Shown here: piece after piece, positions 1 to 7,909 of the stretch | How the letters are laid out: every line of letters begins with the position of its first letter | Position numbering within the stretch: position 1 is the first letter of the stretch | From: Brevundimonas intermedia | Lineage (GTDB): Bacteria; Pseudomonadota; Alphaproteobacteria; Caulobacterales; Caulobacteraceae | DNA: 64,000 bases | Direction of reading: 5' to 3' | Assembly (NCBI RefSeq): GCF_027922165.1 | Contig: NZ_BSFD01000009.1 | Location: 62,001-126,000, forward strand | The notes under the pieces: model-generated | Seen by the model: the letters and a program-made list of their open reading frames with translations, nothing else | Told to the model about the DNA's origin: nothing | Databases searched by the model: none | Position numbers and translations under genes: made by a program

Positions 1-91
1 CGCTGTTGTAGGACTGCCGCCGACCGCACCAACATCCCTTGGCGTCGCCTGCTTTTGGGCTGACGACGCATTGTTCGACAGAACCCCAAAC

Positions 92-265
92 CGTCATCCT
101 CGGGCTTGACCCGAGGATCGAGCGGTCCGCCGCTTGTGCGATCACCCTGACACAGCGCCCGATCGGCGCCCGGTCCTCGGGTCAAGCCCGAGGATGACGA
201 AGCGGGGGGAGTTAAGAGCCCCTCCACCACGCTACGCGCGGTCCCCCTCCCCGCAAGCGGGGAGG
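92..265. repeat. Dispersed inverted-repeat element, copy 1
   Basis: Near-identical copy of the element at 846-1022. Its outer part is an inverted repeat: a 24-25 nt arm built on TCATCCTCGGGCTTGACCC, about 60 nt of spacer, then the reverse-complement arm. A second hairpin (CTCCCC-GCAA-GGGGAG type) follows at its right edge. It resembles the palindromic intergenic repeats common in Caulobacterales genomes. It codes for nothing visible. Together with its twin it brackets the gene at 424-780. The rest of 1-423 holds no gene I can support. Confidence 0.85.
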
Positions 266-423
266 ATACTAGGGCGCGGCAGCGTCTGCTAGGTGATCAG
301 GAGCCGATTTCGCAAACCGACCCATAGCTGAACTTTGGCGCGTCCGCTCTTGGGCTTTGGGGCCAATGTCCGCTTTCCGCGCTGGTGTCGATGTCGTGGT
401 CCGACCCATTTCGGACATTCTAA

Positions 424-780
424 TCACATCGCGAGGCTCTCGAAGTCAGGCATCTCTCCGAGCCTGACGACCGGAAGTGAGTTATCCGTTTTCGCTGCTT
501 CCAGAACGGTGAGGTCAGCCTCAACCCAGTTGGAAAAACCGAGGTCGCGCCAAGAATATCCTTCCGTCTGCTCGCTGCTGAAAAGCCAAGCCACATAGGC
601 TTGCGCGACAGTCTCGCCCCACTGGAGGGCTTCCGCAGGGGTGCTGCTGACGATCCAAAGGGCGACACTGTCCTCGTCGTCAAATCCACGCGCGGCGTTG
701 TTCCTATACTGATTGGGCGTTTCGAAGCCGAAACGGAAGAGGTGCTTGTCGATCATGCTTTGACAGTATGCGATGACCAT
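424..780 (-). CDS. Hypothetical protein, 118 aa, low-GC orphan
   Basis: I do not recognise a family. The protein is soluble and mixed-composition (acidic/aromatic, e.g. WGETVAQAYVAWLF in the middle), without a signal peptide or membrane segment, and it reads like a real protein rather than a shadow frame. I chose the ATG at 780; a GTG lies immediately before it, and a second Met follows eight residues later. Its base composition is clearly lower in GC than the rest of the window. It stands alone between two direct copies of a repeat, which suggests acquisition by transfer. No neighbour shares its strand within 250 bp, so no functional context is available. Confidence 0.6.
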   Translation of the reverse strand: MVIAYCQSMIDKHLFRFGFETPNQYRNNAARGFDDEDSVALWIVSSTPAEALQWGETVAQAYVAWLFSSEQTEGYSWRDLGFSNWVEADLTVLEAAKTDNSLPVVRLGEMPDFESLAM

Positions 781-845
781 CACCGGTCAATGTCAGCTTT
801 CCACCCCAAACAGCCCTTCGCAATGTCCGCCTTTGGACCCCACCC

Positions 846-1022
846 CGTCATCCTCGGGCTTGACCCGAGGACCGAGCGGTCCGCCGCTTGTGCGATGATC
901 CTGACGCAGCGCCCGATCGGCGTCCGGTCCTCGGGTCAAGCCCGAGGATGACGAAGCGGGGGGGCGTTGAGAGCCCCTCCACCACGCTGCGCGCGGTCCC
1001 CCTCCCCACTGTGTGGGGAGGA
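846..1022. repeat. Dispersed inverted-repeat element, copy 2
   Basis: Direct-orientation duplicate of 92-265 at an offset of 754 bp, with only scattered substitutions and a changed loop in the right-hand hairpin. The same outer inverted arms and the same internal GCGCCCGATCGGCG core are present. It ends just beyond the 3' end of the phasin-like gene, so its right hairpin may also act as that operon's transcription end. Nothing else is visible between 784 and 1034. Confidence 0.85.
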
Positions 1023-1034
1023 GACGGTTTCGCC

Positions 1035-1508
1035 CTACGACTTCCTCAACCGCTTCGCGTTGGCGACGGCGGTCTTGTGGATGGGGGTGAGGGCGTCGGT
1101 GTGGGCCTGGGTCAGTTCGGCGGTCAGGGTCTGGGCCTGGCCGGCGGCGCGGCTCCACCAGCCTAGGGCGTAGCGGAGCTGGGCCTGGGCGGCCTCGGCG
1201 GGGGTGTGGGCGCCGGCGATTTCGGTCGCGGCGTGGAGGGCGCGTGCGCCCTCGTCCAGGGCGTCGCGGCTCAGGCGTTCGCCGACTGCGCCGGCGCTGG
1301 CGGTCAGGGCGGCGGCGGAGGCGGCCATGGCCTCGGTCTTTTCCGAGCTCATCAGCGCCAGTTCGACCGGGTCCTGGCCCTTGGGGTCCGTCAGGCCCTG
1401 GGCCATCAGGGTGGTGCGGGCGGCGATGACCTCGGCCGAGGCGGACAGGAGTTCGGCGCCCAAGACGGCCGGAGTCAGGACAGCCGGCGAGCGGGCTTTG
1501 CGGGTCAG
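1035..1508 (-). CDS. Phasin-like protein, probable CTG start
   Basis: Alanine-rich, predominantly helical protein of 157 residues with the look of a phasin (granule-associated) domain: long amphipathic helices, and a C-terminal stretch with TPAEAAQAQLRYALGWWSR. In-frame ATG or GTG codons that would preserve the N-terminal helix are missing. A CTG at 1506-1508 overlaps the upstream creatininase stop as CTGA and is preceded, seven bases away, by a good GGAGAG Shine-Dalgarno. The next alternative is a TTG at 1461-1463. It is the last gene of the leftward efflux operon. The phasin call rests on composition and partial motif similarity, so the role in polyhydroxyalkanoate granules is inferred. Confidence 0.6.
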   Translation of the reverse strand: MTRKARSPAVLTPAVLGAELLSASAEVIAARTTLMAQGLTDPKGQDPVELALMSSEKTEAMAASAAALTASAGAVGERLSRDALDEGARALHAATEIAGAHTPAEAAQAQLRYALGWWSRAAGQAQTLTAELTQAHTDALTPIHKTAVANAKRLRKS

Positions 1509-2278
1509 GACGTCTCTCCGGGCCGGACTTCGGCGGCGAAGGCCGCGACGTCGGACAGCAGGGCGGGCACGGCCAGGTCGATGATCCGCCGGCCCTTTTC
1601 GGGGCTGGCCTGGGCGGGGTCGGAGCCGATGCGGCCGTCGGGGAAGCGGGCGCGATAGTCGAGGGCGTCGCGGATCGGGCCGCTGGGCGCGATCTTGGGG
1701 GCGTATTCCGCCGTCTTGATCCGGTCGGGATAGGCGGCCTGGGTCACGGCGATCTCGGACGGGGTGGCGTGCATGCCGTGGCCGGTGGGGAAGATTTCGT
1801 TGCACAGGCCCTGGACGCCCGGGAGGTCCCACCAGTTCTTGAGCTTCAGAACAAACGGGGGTTCGTCCTCGACGAAGCTCCACTCGGCGTAGATTTCCGA
1901 GAAGGTGGCCTCGATGGTGGCGACGTTTCCGCCGTGGCCGTTGAGGAAATAGATCCGCTCGAACCCGTGCCGGCTCAGCGACGAGACCCAGTCGGTGATG
2001 GCGGCCATGAAGGTGGAGGGGCGCAGGCTGATGGTGCCGGCGAAGGCCAGGTGATGCTGGGCCATGCCGATGTTGAAGGTGGGGGCGACCATCAGGGCGG
2101 CGTCCGACCGCTCGGCCTCATGGGCGATGATCTCGGGGCACAGCCAGTCGGTGCCCAGCAGGCCCGTCGGCCCGTGCTGCTCGTTGGAGCCGATGGGGAC
2201 CACGACCGTCTTCGACAGGGGCTGGTCCGCCGCGATACGGGCGTCGATCTCGGGCCAGGACGACAGGTGGATCAGCAT
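1505..2278 (-). CDS. Creatininase family amidohydrolase
   Basis: 257 residues, the usual length for creatininase-type metal-dependent amidohydrolases. The family signatures are visible: GSNEQHGP near residues 29-36 followed by LGTDW (metal-binding Glu, His and Asp), and FLNGHGGN near 113-120. Members hydrolyse creatinine, formamide derivatives or other small cyclic amides, and the substrate cannot be told from sequence. The ATG at 2278 has an AAAGGAG Shine-Dalgarno seven bases upstream. It lies 26 bp behind the TetR gene and overlaps the next gene, so it belongs to the efflux operon. An efflux-linked detoxification role is only a guess from position. Confidence 0.85.
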   Translation of the reverse strand: MLIHLSSWPEIDARIAADQPLSKTVVVPIGSNEQHGPTGLLGTDWLCPEIIAHEAERSDAALMVAPTFNIGMAQHHLAFAGTISLRPSTFMAAITDWVSSLSRHGFERIYFLNGHGGNVATIEATFSEIYAEWSFVEDEPPFVLKLKNWWDLPGVQGLCNEIFPTGHGMHATPSEIAVTQAAYPDRIKTAEYAPKIAPSGPIRDALDYRARFPDGRIGSDPAQASPEKGRRIIDLAVPALLSDVAAFAAEVRPGETS

Positions 2279-2304
2279 GGGCGAACTCCTTTACGCGACC
2301 GGTC

Positions 2305-2919
2305 TCAACTAGCGCGATCCACGGTTGGCGCATAGGCCGTGACGAAGAGGCGGGCGGCCTCGCGGGCGCGGCGGAGGCGGCGGTCGGCGTCGATCTGGGG
2401 CACGTTCAGCATGGCCCGCAGATGGCCGTGGCCCAGGACCAGGCCCGAGAACATCTCGGCCGCCTCGTCCGGGTCGGCCACGTTCAGCCGGCCGGCGCGC
2501 GTCTGGTCCGCCAGCCAGGCCGCCAGCAGTTTCAGGCTGCGCAGGGGCCCGGCCTCGTACACGGCCTGGGCGATCTCGGGCGCCTCGGTCGACATCAGCA
2601 TCACCCCGCGCATCGAGCCGACCTTGTCCGGGTGGCAGATGCGCTCCAGCAGGATCAGGGCCAGGGCCTCCAGCACCTCGGCGGGGGCGCCGGCGGACTT
2701 CAGCGGGGCGACGATGGCCTCGGACCTCTGGTTCGCCATAGCCCGGGCGATCTCCAGCTTGGAGGCGAAACGGTTGTAGACCGTCTGTTTGGAGACACCG
2801 GCGACGCGGGCGATTTCGTCCATCGAGGCCGCCAGGCCCTTGTCCGCGAACAGGGTGGCGGCGGCGTCGAGGATGGCCTCGCTCTTCTTCTCGTCGATCT
2901 GGCCTCTGCGGCGCGCCAT
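2305..2919 (-). CDS. TetR/AcrR family transcriptional regulator
   Basis: 204-residue repressor. The N-terminal TetR helix-turn-helix is intact (AILDAAATLFADKG, then GVSKQTVYNRF around residues 41-51). The C-terminal ligand domain resembles the AefR-like subgroup (conserved GHGHLRAML). Its ATG overlaps the DHA2 transporter stop as TGATG, so the two are translationally coupled. Position inside the HlyD-MFS operon makes it the likely autoregulator and sensor of an exported compound. The inverted repeat at 5671-5686 is the best operator candidate. Confidence 0.9.
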   Translation of the reverse strand: MARRRGQIDEKKSEAILDAAATLFADKGLAASMDEIARVAGVSKQTVYNRFASKLEIARAMANQRSEAIVAPLKSAGAPAEVLEALALILLERICHPDKVGSMRGVMLMSTEAPEIAQAVYEAGPLRSLKLLAAWLADQTRAGRLNVADPDEAAEMFSGLVLGHGHLRAMLNVPQIDADRRLRRAREAARLFVTAYAPTVDRAS

Positions 2920-4529
2920 CAGTGGGCGTCCGACGGGGGCGCGCCCGGCTGGGCCTTGACCGGCTGGGCCAGCAGGGTGACGAAGGCGGCCCCGGCGCAC
3001 ATGATCCCCAAGAGGGCGAAGGCGTCGCCGAAGGCCATGGTCGTGGCCTGTTTCTGCAGGATGCCATAGACGGCCTTCATCGCCGAGGCGGCCGGGTCGA
3101 TGGCGCCGGCGTACCTCTGAGCCAGGCCGGCCATCATGTTGCGCATGGCCTGGTCGCCCTGGGCGATGCCGCTGGTCAGTTCGCCGATATGGACGGCGGT
3201 GTTGGTGGTCAGGCTGGTGTTCAGAATGGCCAGGCCGAAGGCGCCGCCGACATTGCGCGCGAGGTTGACCAGGCCCGAGGCGTTCTTGACCATATGCGGC
3301 GGCAGGGTGGCCATGGTCACCTGCTGCGAGGCGATCATGGCCAGCATGACGCCGACGCCGCGGAAGGCCTGGACCGAAGCGAACTCCCAGAAGCCCCAGT
3401 CGTCGGTGACGACCCGCGCCTCCCACATGCCCCAGGCGCACAGCATGAAGCCGCCGAACATCAGGATCCGCGCGTCCATCTTGCGCACCAGCCGCCCGGC
3501 GAAGGGGGCGGTGGCGAACATGGCGAGACCCGAGACGATCATGGTGGTGCCCACCTGGGACGACGAATAGTCCAGCACCCGACCCAGGAACAACGGCAAC
3601 AGGAAGGTGCCGCCGTACAGGGCGAAGCCGACGATGAAGGTCATGATGAAGCCGACCAGGAAGTTGCGGTTGGCGAAGGCGCGCAGCTCGACGATGGGCT
3701 GACGATAGGCCAGGGAGCGCCAGATGAAGATCGGCCCGGCCACGGCGGCGACCACCGACAGCAACAGGATGGAGGTGTCGTCGAACCAGTCGTTCTTGGA
3801 GCCTTCCTCCAGCACATATTGCATGCTCATCAGGAAGGTCGCCATGAAGCCCAGGCCCCACCAGTCGAACCCCTTGGCCAGGGACGGGTCGCCCTTGTCG
3901 AAGTTCCCGTAGCGGCCGACCAGAAACAGGACCACGAGGCCCGGCGCGACATTGATGAAGAACAGCCAGCGCCAGCTGAGCCAGTCGGTCAGGTGTCCGC
4001 CCAGGGTCGGGCCGACGGTCGGCGCCAGGGTGACGATCAGCCCCATGACCACGCTGGCCGTGACCCGCTTGTCCGGCGGAAAGGCGGTGAAGGCCACGGC
4101 GAAGACGGTCGGGATCATGGCCCCGCCGACGAAGCCCTGGATGGCCCGGAACAGGATCATCATGTCGATGGAGGTCGACAGGCCGGTGGCGATGCTCATC
4201 AGGACGAAGCCGGCGCAGGAGGCCAGGAACAGCCGCTGGGTGCCCCACAGTCGCGACAGGAAGCCGGACAGGGGGATCATCACCACCTCGGGGATCAGAT
4301 AGGCGGTCTGGATCCAGCTGATCTCGTCGGCCGAGGCGCCGACCCCGGCCTGGATCTGGGGCAGGGAGGCGGCGACGATCTGGATGTCCAGAATGGCCAT
4401 GAACTGGCCCACCACCATGCCGGCGAAGCCGAGCAGCAGCATGGTCCAGTTGATCTCGGGATGGCCGGCGACGGGGCCCTTGGCGTCGGAAGGGGCCCCG
4501 CCGTTTGCGGCAGGGGCGACGGCGGTCAC
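2919..4529 (-). CDS. DHA2 family MFS drug:H+ antiporter (EmrB/QacA type)
   Basis: 536 residues with about 14 hydrophobic segments, typical of the EmrB/QacA subfamily. The first helix carries FMAILDIQIVAASLPQIQ, and the loop 2-3 region has SGFLSRLWGTQRLF. It would expel hydrophobic toxic compounds across the inner membrane using the proton gradient, working with the periplasmic adaptor encoded just upstream. The start is a GTG at 4527-4529 that overlaps the adaptor stop as GTGA. No outer-membrane TolC-like partner is in the window. Confidence 0.92.
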   Translation of the reverse strand: MTAVAPAANGGAPSDAKGPVAGHPEINWTMLLLGFAGMVVGQFMAILDIQIVAASLPQIQAGVGASADEISWIQTAYLIPEVVMIPLSGFLSRLWGTQRLFLASCAGFVLMSIATGLSTSIDMMILFRAIQGFVGGAMIPTVFAVAFTAFPPDKRVTASVVMGLIVTLAPTVGPTLGGHLTDWLSWRWLFFINVAPGLVVLFLVGRYGNFDKGDPSLAKGFDWWGLGFMATFLMSMQYVLEEGSKNDWFDDTSILLLSVVAAVAGPIFIWRSLAYRQPIVELRAFANRNFLVGFIMTFIVGFALYGGTFLLPLFLGRVLDYSSSQVGTTMIVSGLAMFATAPFAGRLVRKMDARILMFGGFMLCAWGMWEARVVTDDWGFWEFASVQAFRGVGVMLAMIASQQVTMATLPPHMVKNASGLVNLARNVGGAFGLAILNTSLTTNTAVHIGELTSGIAQGDQAMRNMMAGLAQRYAGAIDPAASAMKAVYGILQKQATTMAFGDAFALLGIMCAGAAFVTLLAQPVKAQPGAPPSDAH

Positions 4530-5626
4530 GGGCGGGGCGCCTCGTTGGCGGCCATCTGGGCGCCGACGGCGGCCTCGGCGAAGCTCTGGCCGCCCTCGCT
4601 CTTCAGGTCCACCTTGACGTCTACCGATAGGCCGGGGCGCAGGGCCAGGCCCCGATCGGCGCCGCTGACGACGATGCGGACCGGGACGCGCTGGGTGATC
4701 TTGGTGAAGTTGCCGGTGGCGTTCTCAACCGGGATCAGGGCGAACTCGGAGCCGGTGGCGGGGGCGAAACTGTCGATCCGGCCCTCGATCTTGCGACCGG
4801 GGAAGGCGTCGGCCGAGATCTCGACCGTCTGGCCCAGACGCATCTTGTCCAGCTGGGTCTCCTTGAAGTTGGCCACGACATAGGTCTGGGTCAGGGGCAC
4901 GATGGACAGGAGCTGGGTCCCGGCGTTGACGTACTGGCCGGGGCGGACGCTGCGGGCGCCGACGACGCCGGCGATGGGGGCGCGGATGACGGTGCGTTCC
5001 AGGGCGATGCGGGCGGTCTCGACCCCGGCGCGGGCCTGTTCGACGGCGGCGACGCTCTGTTCGCGGGTCGAGCCCAGCACACCGGCGGTGCGCTGTTCGG
5101 CGACCAGGGCGGCCTGGGCCTGTTGCACGCTGGCGTCGGCGGTGGCGGCGCCGGCGCGTTCGGTCTGGATCCGCTGCTGCGAGACCCAGCCCTGCTGGGC
5201 CAGCTTGCCGTAGCGGTCGACCTCGGCGCGGGCCAGGCCGGCCTGGGCGCGGGCCTGGGTCACGGCGGCGGCGCGGGCGGCGATGGCGGCCTGTTCCTGT
5301 GCGGACTGGGCGTCGACATTGCCGACGGCGGCGATGGCGGCCTGGAGATTGGCCTCGGCGCGGGCGAGTTCGGCGCGCTGGTCGCTGTCGTCCAGCTTGA
5401 CCAAGACCTGACCGGCCTCGACCCGCTGGTTGTCGCCGACCAGGACTTCGGTCACCCGGCCCGCCAGCTGGGGGCTGATCAGGGTGGTGTCGGCCTGGAC
5501 GAAGGCGTTGTCGGTGCTCTCCCACCTCTGGCCGTTCATCCACCAGACAATCCCGCCCGCGATCAGGGCGATACCGACGAGGACCGCGGCGAACAGCGGC
5601 AGGCGTTTCTTCAGTTCAGGCGACAT
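4526..5626 (-). CDS. HlyD/EmrA family membrane fusion protein
   Basis: 366 residues from the ATG at 5626; upstream in-frame Met codons would add only a non-conserved leader. One N-terminal transmembrane helix (about residues 8-27) is followed by a biotinyl-lipoyl half (STDNAFVQADTTLISPQLAG), a long Ala/Gln-rich coiled-coil hairpin (about 85-190), the second lipoyl half (TVIRAPIAGVVG) and a beta-barrel domain. It bridges the inner-membrane MFS pump to an outer-membrane channel. It is the first gene of a five-gene leftward operon. Confidence 0.92.
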   Translation of the reverse strand: MSPELKKRLPLFAAVLVGIALIAGGIVWWMNGQRWESTDNAFVQADTTLISPQLAGRVTEVLVGDNQRVEAGQVLVKLDDSDQRAELARAEANLQAAIAAVGNVDAQSAQEQAAIAARAAAVTQARAQAGLARAEVDRYGKLAQQGWVSQQRIQTERAGAATADASVQQAQAALVAEQRTAGVLGSTREQSVAAVEQARAGVETARIALERTVIRAPIAGVVGARSVRPGQYVNAGTQLLSIVPLTQTYVVANFKETQLDKMRLGQTVEISADAFPGRKIEGRIDSFAPATGSEFALIPVENATGNFTKITQRVPVRIVVSGADRGLALRPGLSVDVKVDLKSEGGQSFAEAAVGAQMAANEAPRP

Positions 5627-5670
5627 GGGACATCCGGGGGAGGGTGCGGCGTTTTGAAGCGGGGCTAAAA

Positions 5671-5686
5671 TGGACGTCGCCGTCCA
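5671..5686 (-). promoter_or_regulatory. Candidate TetR operator upstream of efflux operon
   Basis: Perfect 6-4-6 inverted repeat TGGACG-TCGC-CGTCCA, 45 bp upstream of the HlyD start and in the divergent gap to the amine oxidase. Similar GGAC/GTCC palindromes are typical TetR-family sites next to efflux genes. No clear -10/-35 pair could be assigned. Binding by the operon's TetR is inferred from position. Confidence 0.5.
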
Positions 5687-5747
5687 AAAATCAATATCCA
5701 ATCGACAAATGCCGGATCACGCGTGGTTTTCGTGTATTTCCCTGCCC

Positions 5748-7049
5748 ATGATCGATCGTGTTTCCGCCTCCCATCCGCTGCCGTCCCAGGTCGATGTGGC
5801 GATCATCGGCGCGGGGGCGGCGGGGATCGCCGCCGCGCGGCGGCTGATGCGGCCCGGCCTGTCCGTTCTGGTGCTGGAAGCCCGTGACAGGGTCGGCGGC
5901 CGCGCCTGGACGGCGCGGGTCGAGGGCGAGGGCCTGGACATGGGGTGCGGCTGGCTGCACTCGGCCGACGACAATGTCCTGGCCGGGCGGGTGGAGGCCG
6001 AGGGCCTGACCCTGGACCAGACCCCGCCGCCGTGGCGGACCCAGGCCTTCGATCACGAGATGACGCCCGCCGACCAGGCGGCGTTCGGCGAGGCCTTCGC
6101 CGCCTTCGATCAGCGCGTGACCGAGGCGGCGGCGCGAGGTGAGGACCGGCCCGCGTCCGACTTCTTCGATCCGGACAGCCGTTGGAACGCCCGGATGGAC
6201 GCCATCTCGGGCGCCCTGAACGGCGCGCGGTTCGCCGAGGTGTCCAGTCTGGACTACGACGCCTATGGCGACACCGGGGTGAACTGGCGGGTGCGCGAGG
6301 GCTATGGCCGACTGATCGCCCGGCTGGGCGAGGCGGCAGCGGACGCGGTGGTGCGCGACTGCGCCGTGCGTCGGATCGACCGGTCCGGCCCTCTGCTGCG
6401 GCTGGAGACCAGCCGGGGCGAGCTGACGGCGCGGGTCGTGATCCTGACGGTTCCCAACAGTCTGATCGCCACCGAGGCGGTGCGGATCGACCCGCCGGTT
6501 CCGGCCTGGCTGGAGGCGACGGCGGGCGTGCCCCTGGGCCTGGCGTCCAAGGTGCATATGACGATGCGGGGCGCGGGGGACTTCCAGCCGGACACCCAGC
6601 TGTGGACCCGGACCGACACCGCCGAGACCGGCGGCTATCATCTGCGGCCGTTCGGGCGGCCGATGATCGAGGCCTATTTCGGCGCCGGACTGGCCTGGGG
6701 GCTGGAGGCTGAAGGGCCCGCCGCCCTGGTCGACTTCGCCGTGTCCGAACTGGTTGCGGCCCTGGGGTCGAACCTGCGGCGCAGGCTGGAGGCCGTGGCG
6801 GTGTCGAACTGGGGCGTCGATCCCTGGTCGCGCGGCGCCTATTCCCACGCCTTGCCGGGCCATGCGGGCGACCGGGCCAAGTTGCGGGTTGCGGTCGAGG
6901 ACCGGATCTTCCTGGCCGGCGAGGCGACGGCGCCGGTCTATTACGGTACGGCCCACGGCGCCTGGATGGAGGGCGAGCGGGCGGCGGATGCGGCCCTGAT
7001 AAGCCTGGGCCTTGACCCGCGCGGCGACGACGGCGACAGCGAGGCATGA
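5748..7049 (+). CDS. FAD-dependent amine oxidase (NAD(P)-binding Rossmann)
   Basis: 433 residues from the ATG at 5748; an earlier in-frame start would add 26 residues lacking homology features. The dinucleotide-binding motif VAIIGAGAAGIAAARRL is at the N-terminus, followed by LEARDRVGGRAWT. The C-terminal flavin motif (IFLAGEATAPVYYGTAHGAW) is characteristic of monoamine oxidase-like flavoenzymes. It probably oxidises a primary or secondary amine to an imine with release of H2O2; the substrate is unknown. Its TGA overlaps the nth ATG (ATGA), so the two are co-transcribed. Confidence 0.9.
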   Translation: MIDRVSASHPLPSQVDVAIIGAGAAGIAAARRLMRPGLSVLVLEARDRVGGRAWTARVEGEGLDMGCGWLHSADDNVLAGRVEAEGLTLDQTPPPWRTQAFDHEMTPADQAAFGEAFAAFDQRVTEAAARGEDRPASDFFDPDSRWNARMDAISGALNGARFAEVSSLDYDAYGDTGVNWRVREGYGRLIARLGEAAADAVVRDCAVRRIDRSGPLLRLETSRGELTARVVILTVPNSLIATEAVRIDPPVPAWLEATAGVPLGLASKVHMTMRGAGDFQPDTQLWTRTDTAETGGYHLRPFGRPMIEAYFGAGLAWGLEAEGPAALVDFAVSELVAALGSNLRRRLEAVAVSNWGVDPWSRGAYSHALPGHAGDRAKLRVAVEDRIFLAGEATAPVYYGTAHGAWMEGERAADAALISLGLDPRGDDGDSEA

Positions 7050-7801
7050 AGCCGACCAAGGCCCGAAAACCCGCCGCCAAGCCGCTCAAACCCGGCCCGA
7101 AACGCCCGGCGGTCATGACCGGGGCGTCCGTTCCGGTGCTGCGCTGGCCGCCGGACGAGGACCGGGTCGAGACCATTTTCGAGCGGCTGTCCGGGATCAT
7201 GCCCGAGCCGAAGACCGAGCTGAACTTCTCCAACCCCTTCACCCTGGTGGTCGCCGTGGCCCTGTCGGCCCAGACCACGGACGTCGCCGTCAACAAGGCC
7301 ACCGACCGGCTGTTCCAGGTCGCCGACACGCCGGAGACGATGCTGGCTTTGGGGGAGGAAGGCCTGGTCCCCTATATCGCCTCCATCGGCCTGTATCGCG
7401 GCAAGGCGAGGAATGTCATCGCCCTGTCCCGCCTGGTGCTGGAGAAGCATGGCGGCGAGGTTCCGCTGAACCGCAGCGATCTGCAGGCCCTGCCCGGCGT
7501 GGGGCGCAAGACCGCCTCTGTGGTGCTGAACGAGCTGGGGATCGAGGCCGCCATCGCCGTGGACACCCATGTCTTCCGCGTCTCGCACCGGCTGGGCCTG
7601 GCCAATGCGGGGACGCCGGACAAGGTGGAGGCCCAGCTGTTCAAGGTCGTGCCCGACCAATGGCTGCCCAAGGCGCACCACTGGCTGATCCTGCACGGCC
7701 GCTACACCTGCACGGCGCGCAAGCCGAAATGCCTGTCCTGTGTCATCGCCGACCTGTGCCCGTCGCGGGCGGGGCTGATGGCGCTGGGGGAGGCGGGTTA
7801 G
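7046..7801 (+). CDS. nth: Endonuclease III (DNA glycosylase/AP lyase)
   Basis: 251 residues. A basic 35-residue N-terminal extension precedes the canonical fold. The helix-hairpin-helix LPGVGRKTA is at 149-157 with catalytic Lys155, and catalytic Asp173 sits in AVDTHVFRV. The [4Fe-4S] cluster cysteines are C222-x6-C229-x2-C232-x5-C238. It removes oxidised pyrimidines and nicks the abasic site in base excision repair. It starts in a 4-bp overlap with the amine oxidase. A diverged copy of its last 58 bp lies at 9382-9439. Confidence 0.97.
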   Translation: MKPTKARKPAAKPLKPGPKRPAVMTGASVPVLRWPPDEDRVETIFERLSGIMPEPKTELNFSNPFTLVVAVALSAQTTDVAVNKATDRLFQVADTPETMLALGEEGLVPYIASIGLYRGKARNVIALSRLVLEKHGGEVPLNRSDLQALPGVGRKTASVVLNELGIEAAIAVDTHVFRVSHRLGLANAGTPDKVEAQLFKVVPDQWLPKAHHWLILHGRYTCTARKPKCLSCVIADLCPSRAGLMALGEAG

Positions 7802-7909
7802 CGGGAACGGCGCGGGGCGTTGGAGTTCGTTTCACTCGCGAACGAAAAGTCGGCCCTTGGTAAGGGTTGCGGACTAATTTAAGCGCCAAGCTTGCGCGCG
7901 AGACCCCTG

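Noticed and set aside
1..423. Possible tRNA or other RNA gene at the left edge
   Set aside because: No cloverleaf or conserved T-loop (GTTCRANNC) could be found. The structure present is the repeat hairpin.
92..1022. Composite transposon around the gene at 424-780
   Set aside because: The flanking repeats contain no transposase and no obvious target-site duplications, so a classical transposon is not supported.
2305..4248. 647-aa open frame on the minus strand
   Set aside because: Only its last 204 residues (from 2919) form a real TetR protein. The upstream part is a His/Arg/Pro-rich shadow of the DHA2 transporter.
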